Source: Accumulibacter sp036625275 | Lineage (GTDB): Bacteria > Pseudomonadota > Gammaproteobacteria > Burkholderiales > Rhodocyclaceae | Assembly: GCF_036625275.1 (NCBI RefSeq) | Contig: NZ_JAZKUD010000003.1 | Coordinates: 116,035 to 180,034 of the forward strand | Direction of reading: 5' to 3' | DNA length: 64,000 nucleotides | Shown here: in pieces, positions 16,495 through 27,902 of the stretch | Layout of the letters: every line of letters begins with the position of its first letter | How positions within the stretch are numbered: position 1 is the first letter of the stretch | Notes under the pieces: generated by a model | What the model was told of the DNA's origin: nothing | The model's input: only the letters and a program-made list of their open reading frames with translations | Database searches by the model: none | Made by a program: the position numbers and the translations under genes

Positions 16495-18399
16495 TCAAGA
16501 CAGCTCGACCTGTGCGCCCAGTTCGACGACCCGGTTGGGTGGAATCTTGAAGAAGGCCGTGGCCGTATCGGCGTTGCGAAACATCCAGGTAAACAGGATC
16601 TGCCGCCATTTTGCCATGCGCGAACGTCTGGAAATCGGCATGCTGACGACCGTCTCGCGACCCAGAAAGAACGAGGTCTCCATCATCTCGAAGCTCAATC
16701 CGTACGCTGCGCAGAGTTCCAGGGCATGCGGCAGGTCAGGGTCGTCCTTGAAACCGTAGCGGACATAGACACGATGAAATCCTGCCGTCAGCGCTTCGAC
16801 GCGAACGCGCTCGTTATCGGGGACATGCGGCACATCTTCGGTGGTGACATTGAGCAACACCACGCGCTCGTGCAACACCCTGTTATGGTAAAGATTATGG
16901 AGCAGGGCACGCGGTACGCTCGCGGCATCGGCGGTCATGAAGATACCGGTTCCCTCGACGCGCAAGGGCCCTCCGGTCGCAAGACCGGTGATGAAGGCCT
17001 CGATTGGTATCGAATCCTGCCTGAGTTTCTCATAAAGCAGTTTTCGACCGAGCTTCCAGGTGGAAAGCAGCATGAATACCGAGACCCCCAGCGTCAGCGG
17101 GAACCAGCCGCCATCGAGGACCTTGATCACGTTGGCCGAAAAGAAGGCGAAGTCGACGACCACAAAAAATACCAGAAACAGCGCCGCACGCGGCCAGCTC
17201 CACCGCCACAGGGCGCGGACGACGGCAAAGGCAAGGATCGTATCGATCATCATCGTCAGCGTGACGGCGATGCCGTAGGCCGAGGCCAGATTCGACGACG
17301 ACCGAAACCCGAGCACGACGATGATCACCGTGATCAACAGCAACCAGTTGATGTTCGGCACATAGATCTGGCCCTTTTCGCGTTCCGACGTGAACTTGAC
17401 CCGAATGCGCGGACAATAGCCGAGCTGCATGGCCTGGCTGGTCAGTGAAAAGGCCCCCGAAATCACCGCCTGCGAGGCGATCACCGTGGCCACCGTGGCC
17501 AGCACGATCAACGGGATCAGCAGGATTTCAGTCGGAACCATGTTGAAAAACGGATTCTCGATCGCTTTCGGATCGTTGAGGATCAGCGCTCCCTGACCGA
17601 GGTAGTTGAGATACAGCAGCGGGAAAACAAAAGAGAACCACGCCCACTTGATGGCGCGGCGACCGAAATGGCCCATGTCGGCGTAGAGCGCCTCGCCGCC
17701 GGTAATCGCCAGCACCACCGAACCTAGGGCCAGGAAGGCGAGCCCCTGATGCTCGATGACAAAGACCAGTGCGTACCAGGGATTGATCGCAGCCAGCACC
17801 GCAGGATACTGAATCACGTTCCACAGGCCGAGAGTGCCCAGGGTGGCGAACCAGAACATCATCACCGGGCCAAACAGCGCGCCGACAGCCGCCGTGCCAT
17901 GCCGCTGAAACAGGAAAAGCACGATCAGGATGGCAATCGTGGTCGGCAGAACGTAAGGCGTCAGCAGCGGCGTCACCACTTCGAGTCCCTCGACCGCCGA
18001 GAGCACCGACATCGCCGGCGTGATCACGGCATCGCCGTAGAACAGTGCGGCGCCGAAAATGCCCAGCGCCGACATCAGCCAGAGAATCCGCGGCGACGCA
18101 TTCGCGGTCCGCAGCGCGAGCGCCGTCAGCGCCATGATGCCGCCCTCCCCCTTGTTGTCGGCACGGGTGATGAACAGGACATACTTCAACGAAACGGTGA
18201 CCGTCAAGGCCCAGAATACCAGCGAGAGGATGCCCAGCACATTGGCTTCGGTGACCGCCAGCGGGTGATGGCCGCCAAAGACTTCCTTGACGGTGTATAG
18301 CGGACTGGTGCCGATGTCGCCAAAAACGACACCCATGGCCGCCAGGGCGGTGGCTGCCAGACCGGACTTTTCGCCGTGCGGCGCGTTGCTTGCCGTCAT
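16495..18399 (-). CDS. kup: Kup-type low-affinity potassium transporter
   Basis: Inner-membrane K+/H+ symporter, 634 residues against 622 in E. coli. The N-terminal helix carries the family signature ALAAMGVVFGDIGTSPLYTV, followed by about 12 membrane segments and a soluble C-terminal domain from about residue 470. ATG 18399 follows a strong Shine-Dalgarno (GGGAGGAACG on the coding strand); the open frame extends upstream but is not protein-like there. It is divergent from the CorA-type gene, with 334 bases between the two start codons. Confidence 0.95.
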   Translation of the reverse strand: MTASNAPHGEKSGLAATALAAMGVVFGDIGTSPLYTVKEVFGGHHPLAVTEANVLGILSLVFWALTVTVSLKYVLFITRADNKGEGGIMALTALALRTANASPRILWLMSALGIFGAALFYGDAVITPAMSVLSAVEGLEVVTPLLTPYVLPTTIAILIVLFLFQRHGTAAVGALFGPVMMFWFATLGTLGLWNVIQYPAVLAAINPWYALVFVIEHQGLAFLALGSVVLAITGGEALYADMGHFGRRAIKWAWFSFVFPLLYLNYLGQGALILNDPKAIENPFFNMVPTEILLIPLIVLATVATVIASQAVISGAFSLTSQAMQLGYCPRIRVKFTSEREKGQIYVPNINWLLLITVIIVVLGFRSSSNLASAYGIAVTLTMMIDTILAFAVVRALWRWSWPRAALFLVFFVVVDFAFFSANVIKVLDGGWFPLTLGVSVFMLLSTWKLGRKLLYEKLRQDSIPIEAFITGLATGGPLRVEGTGIFMTADAASVPRALLHNLYHNRVLHERVVLLNVTTEDVPHVPDNERVRVEALTAGFHRVYVRYGFKDDPDLPHALELCAAYGLSFEMMETSFFLGRETVVSMPISRRSRMAKWRQILFTWMFRNADTATAFFKIPPNRVVELGAQVELS

Positions 18400-18733
18400 C
18401 GTTCCTCCCGAAACCTCGATCGCGGGATATGGGATATGGCCCGCGGTGATGCCGTCATCGGCCGGCAAATCGCTCAGGCAAGGATCGTTCCGGCAACCCT
18501 GGCGTTGCTGCGGCGCAGCACGCAGGGCGCGATTGTAGGACGAATGCGAACTCCCCACAAGGGCATCACGGGGGCTCGACAGGGCACGGTCATTCGCTGC
18601 CCATGCCTGCTGGCAAAAAGAGATTACAAATTGTTTCAATGGCCAAAATAAGGACTGATTCAGGCGCTCCGTATGTTCAGCAGTGCTACAATCCGCACCC
18701 CTTTCTGCATCCGATCATCAGGGAGTCGAGAAC
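18400..18733. other. divergent intergenic region kup / CorA-type gene
   Basis: No gene is seen in these 334 bases. The right half is AT-richer than the rest and should hold the promoter of the CorA-type gene: a TACAAT at 18687-18692 is a fair -10 word but no good -35 is paired with it. I see no structure resembling a magnesium-sensing leader. Confidence 0.45.
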
Positions 18734-20116
18734 ATGGGCGAAGAAAGCAAAGGCAATGTCTCTGGGGCAGTCCCGATCAAGGGCATTGCCGATGTACATC
18801 TCACCGAGGTGCGCTCCCTGCTCTCCCTGCAGAAACTGGTCGAAGAGCTCGTCCCCGAGCAGGATGGGCAGAATCAGGGGGAACTCGACCCGGAGATCCA
18901 GCAGCAGTATCGCAAGGAACTTCGCGAGAAGCTCCGGCGGATGCCGCCGAAGGAAATCGCCTACATTCTTGAATCGCTGGACCCCAATGAGCGTCTGGTG
19001 GTCTGGGACGAAGTCAAGGAAGGCGCCGACCCGATCCTGGCGCTTCTCTCCGACGATGTCCTCGAAGAGTTGATCGATGACAGCCATTACCGCAATGAAA
19101 AAACCACGATCACGGCCTTCGAGCTGCGTGATGGCCGCCTGCATCAGATCTCGGTCAGCGGCCCGGAGGATCTGAAGAACGTCCACCCGATCTGGGTGGA
19201 TCTGGTGGCCCCGACCAAGAAAATCCGCGGCTGGATTGGCGAGATGTTCGACGTCGAGGTTCCGGACCCGGTTACCCTGACCGACCTCGAAGCCAGCGCG
19301 CGCTTCTATGTCGAGGACGACGGTGAGGTACACCTGCACTCCGACTTCCTGCTTGACACCAAGGACGAATCGCGCAACGTTCCGGTGGCGCTGATTCTCC
19401 ACAACGAGATTCTGTTTACCGTGCGTACCGAGGAACTGCCGGTGTTCCGCCTGCAGCGCGCGCGCGCTCGTACCCGGCCGGGCTACGTCACCGATGGCAA
19501 GGACGTGCTCATCGACCTGTACGCCGCAGACGTCGAGTACTCGGCCAACGCGCTGGAGGATGTCTACGGCGAGCTGGAGAAGGCCGGCACGCAGGTGCTG
19601 CGGTCGCACGTGACCGACGTTGAGGCCTCGCACATCCTAGCGGCAGTCGCCGAAGCGGAAGATCTCAACGGACGTACGCGCCGCAGCGTACTCGATACCC
19701 GGCGGGCCTTGTCCTTCCTGTTGCGTGGCAAGTTGCTGTCGGACGCCCAACAGCTCGATGTACGCGAGATTTTGCGCGACATCGAATCCCTCGACGGACA
19801 CACCGCTTTCCTGTTCAACAAGATCAACTTCCTGATGGATGCCACGGACAGCGCGATCAACATCAACCAGAACAAGAAAATCGAGCGACTGACCGTGCTC
19901 AGCGTCGTCTTCATGCCGATCAACGTCCTGGCCGGCGCTGGCGGCATGTCCGAGTTTTCAAGCATGGCGCAGGCGCTCGACTGGCCGATGCCGCTCGCCT
20001 ACACGGGTTTCTTTCTCGGCATGGGCGTTGTCGGAGCGATCATGTTCCTCGGCCTGCGTCTCTTCGAAAGGCGACAACCCAAGCGCCCGCGTGCGGATAA
20101 CCGCAGAACCGCCTGA
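18734..20116 (+). CDS. CorA-superfamily transporter with MgtE_N-like N-terminus
   Basis: A 460-residue divalent-cation transporter or channel. Residues about 30-110 (ELREKLRRMPPKEIAYILES and LALLSDDVLEELIDD) resemble the MgtE N-terminal helical domain. Residues about 120-390 form the CorA cytoplasmic funnel, and two C-terminal helices end with VVFMPINVLAGAGGMSEFSS. The CorA selectivity motif GMN is replaced by GMS near residue 403. ATG 18734 has GGGAG 8 bases upstream. Mg2+ is the likely substrate by family; the GMS variant leaves specificity open. Confidence 0.85.
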   Translation: MGEESKGNVSGAVPIKGIADVHLTEVRSLLSLQKLVEELVPEQDGQNQGELDPEIQQQYRKELREKLRRMPPKEIAYILESLDPNERLVVWDEVKEGADPILALLSDDVLEELIDDSHYRNEKTTITAFELRDGRLHQISVSGPEDLKNVHPIWVDLVAPTKKIRGWIGEMFDVEVPDPVTLTDLEASARFYVEDDGEVHLHSDFLLDTKDESRNVPVALILHNEILFTVRTEELPVFRLQRARARTRPGYVTDGKDVLIDLYAADVEYSANALEDVYGELEKAGTQVLRSHVTDVEASHILAAVAEAEDLNGRTRRSVLDTRRALSFLLRGKLLSDAQQLDVREILRDIESLDGHTAFLFNKINFLMDATDSAININQNKKIERLTVLSVVFMPINVLAGAGGMSEFSSMAQALDWPMPLAYTGFFLGMGVVGAIMFLGLRLFERRQPKRPRADNRRTA

Positions 20117-20245
20117 TTACATCCGGCACACCCGCTGCAAGGGCCCAGCCGTACCGAGGCCCATTGCAACCAACAGCCGCAGGCACCCGTTGCCGCCCAA
20201 CGGCGAACGGGTCGAGATGAGCCTGCTATAGGCTTGCTCGCTGCC

Positions 20246-20274
20246 TTGACAAGGGATGGCCCGGCGGGTAGATT
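20246..20274 (+). promoter_or_regulatory. sigma-70 promoter candidate upstream of metH
   Basis: TTGACA at 20246-20251 and TAGATT at 20269-20274 are separated by exactly 17 bases. The -35 is perfect and the -10 matches TATAAT at four of six positions. Transcription would start near 20281, leaving about 355 nt of untranslated leader that includes the palindromic repeat. Confidence 0.55.
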
Positions 20275-20369
20275 CGCACGCCTGCCCTGTTCACCTCCAG
20301 GGTTGGCGGCGATTTGACTTGAGCAGATTGCGGGCGCGTTAAAAATGCCGCTAACGGTCATCACTTTTC

Positions 20370-20550
20370 CAGGCACCCCCGATCATGAAAGTCATGACCG
20401 TTTCCCTCTCCCCCAACCCCTCCCACGGCCCGCGCTGCATCGCGGGCCGGCTACGGCGGCACGGAGCAGTGCTCCGCGAAACCCCGCCTTCGCCCCTCGC
20501 GAGGGGGAGGGGAGGTTCGTGAGTCGCATACGCGACTTTCACATTAAAGC
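20370..20550 (-). repeat. dispersed palindromic repeat, copy 2
   Basis: Reverse-oriented, most complete copy of the repeat described at 14043. Reading the minus strand it starts with a hairpin (GTCGCGTATGCGAC; 20523-20536), then a GC clamp, the CGGAGCACTGCTCCG palindrome, the GGCCCGCG/CGCGGGCC inverted repeat, and ends in a tail with CGGTCATGACTTTCATGATC. Tail and head pieces recur at 43709, 49384 and 60556. Confidence 0.85.
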
Positions 20551-20639
20551 GAGACCCTCATCAAGACTCGTCGAGCTTTGCGCCGACGGGTTTTCTGTTT
20601 TGCAACCACAGACCAGCGAAAAAACCAGGGAATTGATCC

Positions 20640-24356
<3,717 letters not shown>

Positions 24357-24368
24357 GGTGCCTGCCTG

Positions 24369-25406
24369 ATGGATGGCCGGCAACTGCCGGATTTCGTGAC
24401 GGGTGACGTCGAACTGGCGACGCGGACAACACTGGCCTTGCCCGGACGGGCCGCGCTGTATGCCGAGATCACCGCTGCCGGTCAACTGGCACAACTCGCC
24501 GGCAGCGGCGAGCCGCGCCGCTTCGTTCTGGGAGGAGGCAGCAACCTGGTGCTCTCCGGAGACTTTGACGGTTTGCTGCTGCACATGGCGATTGGTGGCC
24601 GGCAACTGGTCGCCGAGGATGACGACGCCTGGTATGTGCGCGCCGGTGCCGGCGAGAACTGGCATCAACTGGTCAGCTGGACACTCGCGCAAGGCTGGCC
24701 GGGACTCGAAAATCTGGCATTGATTCCCGGCACGGTCGGCGCAGCGCCGATCCAGAACATCGGTGCCTACGGTCTCGAAATCGCCGATCGCTTCCTGTCG
24801 CTCGAAGCCTGCGACATGCAAAGTGGCCAGACGCTGCACTTCGATCGTGCAGCCTGCCGGTTTGCCTACCGCGACAGCGTCTTCAAACAACAGGGGTGGC
24901 ATCTCGACGCTGCTCGGGTGATCACGCACGTGACCCTCCGCCTGCCGAAAGTCTGGCAGCCCCTGACCGCTTACGCCGACCTGGCTGCCGAACTCGATCA
25001 GCAACAGATTGCCAATCCGAATGCCCGGCAAATCGCTGCGGCAGTGATCGATATCCGCAGCCGCAAGCTGCCCGATCCGGCGGCCTTGCCCAACGCCGGC
25101 AGCTTCTTCCACAACCCACTGGTGGACACGGCGACCGGTGAGCGACTGGCCAGCCGGTTTCCGGGTCTGCCGCGTTACCCGCAGGTCGATGGCCGCGTCA
25201 AACTCGCAGCCGGCTGGTTGATCGAACAGAGCGGCTGGAAAGGCCGCAACCTCGGCCGGGTGGGAATGTACGAGAAGCAGGCGCTGGTGCTGGTCAATCG
25301 CGGCGGCGCTTCAGGAGCCGAGGTGATCGCTCTGGCACAGGCCGTACAGACCGCTGTGCGCGAGCATTTCGGCATTGAACTGACGCCCGAGCCGGTCTTT
25401 CTCTGA
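24369..25406 (+). CDS. murB: UDP-N-acetylenolpyruvoylglucosamine reductase
   Basis: FAD enzyme that reduces UDP-GlcNAc-enolpyruvate to UDP-MurNAc in peptidoglycan synthesis. The 345-residue length and features fit type I (E. coli-like) MurB: FAD-binding RRFVLGGGSNLVLSGDF, LENLALIPGTVGAAPIQNIG and AYG, and the catalytic Ser in LPNAGSFFHNP (about residue 245); the C-terminal Glu lies in ELTPEPVFL. It is 12 bases after metH on the same strand, so probably co-transcribed though functionally unrelated. It converges with the pseudouridine synthase gene. Confidence 0.96.
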   Translation: MDGRQLPDFVTGDVELATRTTLALPGRAALYAEITAAGQLAQLAGSGEPRRFVLGGGSNLVLSGDFDGLLLHMAIGGRQLVAEDDDAWYVRAGAGENWHQLVSWTLAQGWPGLENLALIPGTVGAAPIQNIGAYGLEIADRFLSLEACDMQSGQTLHFDRAACRFAYRDSVFKQQGWHLDAARVITHVTLRLPKVWQPLTAYADLAAELDQQQIANPNARQIAAAVIDIRSRKLPDPAALPNAGSFFHNPLVDTATGERLASRFPGLPRYPQVDGRVKLAAGWLIEQSGWKGRNLGRVGMYEKQALVLVNRGGASGAEVIALAQAVQTAVREHFGIELTPEPVFL

Positions 25407-25410
25407 ACGG

Positions 25411-25436
25411 CCGGCAGACCCGAGGTGCGCTGCCGG
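25411..25436. terminator. hairpin between convergent murB and rluF-like genes
   Basis: Inverted repeat CCGGCAG / CTGCCGG with a 12-base loop sits in the 36-base gap between the two stop codons. There is no T-run on either side, so an intrinsic terminator is uncertain; it may stop transcription in both directions with factor help. Confidence 0.3.
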
Positions 25437-25442
25437 GACCCG

Positions 25443-26390
25443 TCAGAAGCTTTCGTCGGGGCGCAGAAAGCGCCATTGACCGAGTGGCAGGTCGCCGAGT
25501 CTGACTGCCCCGACGCGCACGCGCTTGAGGCCGGTCACGCGTAACCCGACCAGCTCGCACATCCGCCGGATCTGTCGCTTGCGCCCCTCATGGAGAACGA
25601 AGCGCAGCTGATCGTCGTTGAGCCATGCGACCTGGGCCGGCTTCAGTTTGCGGTCGTCGAGGCTGAGCCCGTGCTGCAGCAGGGACAGGCCCCCGGCATC
25701 GAGATGACCCCCGACACGTACCAGATACTCCTTGTCGATCATCGAGTCCTCGCCAATCAACTGGCGTGCCACTCGCCCGTCCTGGGTCAGGATGAGCAGG
25801 CCGGTCGAATCGATGTCGAGCCGGCCTGCAGGTGCCAGTCCCTTCAGGCAGGCCGGATGGAAAACCGGCGTGTCCGGTGTGCGATACTGTGTTTCGGGTC
25901 GAATCAGGGTCACTGCCGGCTTGCAGCCGGGTTCCGGCTGGCTCGAAACATAACCTATCGGCTTGTTCAGCAGAATCGTCAACCGGCTTTGCTGATTCGC
26001 CTGCGCTTGCCGGTCGAGAGTAATGACGGCATCTGGATGGGCACGCGTTCCGAGTTGGCTGACCCGCCGTCCATCCACGAAAACCCAGCCTCGCGCGATG
26101 TATTCATCCGCATCGCGGCGCGAACAAAGACCGCGCTCGGCCATCAGCTTGGCAATGCGTACGCCGTCAGGCGGCACCTTGCCCGCCGCTTCCGGGACGG
26201 GCGCTGAGCGCGATGTGCCGGTGCCAGGCAAACGCTCGGCCTCGGTCTTGTGCGCTGGCGCGCCGGCTACACGGGCCGCAGGCGGCTTGGGCCTGGTCAT
26301 GCGGGCGCCTGGCAAGGGCCGGCCGATATCCGCTTCGGCCGGCCGTGTCCCTGCTGGCGGGCGTGGGGTCTGGCGTGGCCTGTCGGCCAT
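25443..26390 (-). CDS. 23S rRNA pseudouridine synthase, RluF/RluB type
   Basis: Isomerises uridine to pseudouridine in 23S rRNA. After a Pro/Arg/Ala-rich, probably disordered N-terminal extension of about 75 residues comes an S4 RNA-binding domain (about 77-130, with LMAERGLCSRRDADEYIARG), then the RsuA/RluB/E/F catalytic domain with the nucleophile in GRLDIDSTGLLILTQDG (Asp192) and the C-terminal EGRKRQIRRMCELVGLRVTG. The PEPGCK...RPETQYRTP region resembles RluF (U2604), but RluB-like specificity cannot be excluded. ATG 26390 lies 2 bases after the FKBP stop, so the two genes form an operon. Confidence 0.85.
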   Translation of the reverse strand: MADRPRQTPRPPAGTRPAEADIGRPLPGARMTRPKPPAARVAGAPAHKTEAERLPGTGTSRSAPVPEAAGKVPPDGVRIAKLMAERGLCSRRDADEYIARGWVFVDGRRVSQLGTRAHPDAVITLDRQAQANQQSRLTILLNKPIGYVSSQPEPGCKPAVTLIRPETQYRTPDTPVFHPACLKGLAPAGRLDIDSTGLLILTQDGRVARQLIGEDSMIDKEYLVRVGGHLDAGGLSLLQHGLSLDDRKLKPAQVAWLNDDQLRFVLHEGRKRQIRRMCELVGLRVTGLKRVRVGAVRLGDLPLGQWRFLRPDESF

Positions 26391-26392
26391 TC

Positions 26393-26737
26393 TCAGGCGA
26401 TGTCGAGCAGCTCGATCTCGAATACCAGCTTCGCGTTTGGCGGTATCAACTTTCCGGCGCCACGGGCACCGTAAGCGAGATCGGCGGGAATGGTAAGCTT
26501 ACGGATGCCGCCGACGCTCATCCCCGGCACCCCTTCTTCCCAGCCGGCAATGACGTGTTTCCCGTCGAGCGGAAAACGGAAGGGTTCGTTGCGATCGACG
26601 CTCGAATCGAATTTCTTGCCATCGGCCAGCCAGCCCGTGTAATGCACGATGACGTGCTGACCGGCGCTGGCGGTGGGACCGCTGCCAACAATGATCTCTT
26701 CGATCTGTAAGCCACTGGGTGTGGTGACAATAGGCAT
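26393..26737 (-). CDS. FKBP-type peptidyl-prolyl isomerase
   Basis: A compact 114-residue single-domain FKBP that accelerates cis-trans isomerisation of X-Pro bonds. Visible: GQHVIVHYTGWLADGKKFDS, VIAGWEEGVPGMSVGG (the Trp at the floor of the active site) and LAYGARGAGKLIPPNA, ending in LVFEIELLDI. It has no signal peptide or flap insert, so it should act in the cytoplasm. It is first in an operon with the rRNA pseudouridine synthase (2-base gap). An upstream in-frame extension is not protein-like. Confidence 0.93.
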   Translation of the reverse strand: MPIVTTPSGLQIEEIIVGSGPTASAGQHVIVHYTGWLADGKKFDSSVDRNEPFRFPLDGKHVIAGWEEGVPGMSVGGIRKLTIPADLAYGARGAGKLIPPNAKLVFEIELLDIA

Positions 26738-27059
26738 GTGATATGAACTCCTGATCAACAAAAACCACAAGTTTAGCCCAGCATGGCATCTTGCGGCCAG
26801 TTGAATGCAGACAATGACCGCACGATCTGCGTGCGAAAAAAGCTTTGCCGGAACGCATCCGACTGTCTGCCGCGAGTGTTGCCGTATTGCCCCAGGCGGC
26901 ATGCCCTTGCACCCTGGCTTTCGGTTACACTGGGCAGCATCCCTTGCCGGAATACGCTCCCATGCACAGCCAGACCCGTGACGCCGCTTGCCGACAGCGA
27001 GGGAGGCGCGAATCGAGCCAGCCACGCCGGTGGAGCCTCCGGCGAACCCCACAGACGCC
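26738..27059. other. divergent spacer between FKBP and tcdA
   Basis: A 322-base gap between divergently oriented genes. No coding region is recognised. GGTTACACTGGGC at about 26924-26936 offers a TACACT -10 word; similar TTACACT words occur before the genes at 4426 and 5304. No matching -35 is clear. Confidence 0.35.
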
Positions 27060-27860
27060 ATGAGCGAAACACCTGTCGATCGGTTGCGCCGCTTCGGCGG
27101 CATTGCCCGCCTCTATGGCGCGGATGCCTTGCAGCGCTTCGAAAACGCCCATGTCGCGGTGGTCGGCATCGGTGGCGTGGGTTCATGGGCGGTCGAAGGC
27201 CTGGCACGTTCGGCGGTCGGCAGGATCACCCTGATCGACCTCGACATGATCGCCGAGTCCAACGTCAACCGTCAGGTACACGCGCTCGACGGTGAATTCG
27301 GCAAGGCCAAGGTCAGCGCCATGGCGCAACGGATTCGTGCCATCAACCCGGATTGCGTGGTCAGCGAAATCGAGGATTTCGTGACGCCGGAAAACGTTGC
27401 AGCGCTGCTTGGCGGAGACTTCAATTACCTCATCGACGCCATTGATCAGGTGCGCACCAAAGCGGCGATGATCGCCTGGGCGAAACGTTGTGGGGTGCCG
27501 CTGATCACTGCCGGTGGCGCCGGTGGCCAGATCGATCCCACGTGCATCCGGATTGCCGATCTTGCTTTCACCATCCAGGACCCGCTGCTCGCCAAAGTGC
27601 GCTCGCTATTGCGCAAAAACTACGGGTTCCCTCGCGAGGCCGGAAAGAAATTCGGGGTTCCGGCGGTATTTTCCAGCGAACCTCTTCGCTACCCTGGGCG
27701 CAGCAATTCCTGCGAGCAGCCACGGATGCTCACTGGCCTGAGCTGTGCCGGCTTCGGTTCGTCGGTTTGCGTGACGGCGCCTTTCGGTCTGCTGGCCGCC
27801 GGCGAAGTGCTCAAGCATCTGGCCGGTACCCCATCGCCGGAGGCGATCGGGCCGAACTGA
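27060..27860 (+). CDS. tcdA: tRNA threonylcarbamoyladenosine dehydratase
   Basis: E1-like enzyme that uses ATP to cyclise t6A37 of ANN-decoding tRNAs to ct6A. The 266 residues match E. coli TcdA (268). The nucleotide-binding motif is VAVVGIGGVGSWAVEGLARS at about residues 31-50, followed by TLIDLDMIAESNVNRQ with the Asp and Arg that contact ATP. The conserved VPLITAGGAGGQIDPT and the C-terminal FGSSVCVTAPFGLLAAGEVL are present. ATG 27060 is chosen because homology begins at once after it. Confidence 0.94.
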   Translation: MSETPVDRLRRFGGIARLYGADALQRFENAHVAVVGIGGVGSWAVEGLARSAVGRITLIDLDMIAESNVNRQVHALDGEFGKAKVSAMAQRIRAINPDCVVSEIEDFVTPENVAALLGGDFNYLIDAIDQVRTKAAMIAWAKRCGVPLITAGGAGGQIDPTCIRIADLAFTIQDPLLAKVRSLLRKNYGFPREAGKKFGVPAVFSSEPLRYPGRSNSCEQPRMLTGLSCAGFGSSVCVTAPFGLLAAGEVLKHLAGTPSPEAIGPN

Positions 27861-27902
27861 AAAGCTTCTTCCGTGCACTACCGCGCTGCCGGTACCTGCA
27901 GC

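Larger units (their letters stand above)
20117..20639. other. long leader region before metH
   Basis: A 523-base gap with no coding region. It contains a consensus-like promoter at 20246-20274, repeat copy 2 at about 20370-20550, and AT-richer sequence leading to metH. I searched by eye for a SAH or cobalamin riboswitch, which metH genes sometimes carry, and saw neither the SAH-motif core nor a B12 box. Confidence 0.5.

Noticed and set aside
20275..20639. A SAH, SAM or cobalamin riboswitch before metH
   Set aside because: I looked for the SAH-motif core and a B12 box and saw neither. The structure present is the dispersed repeat. A covariance search would settle it.
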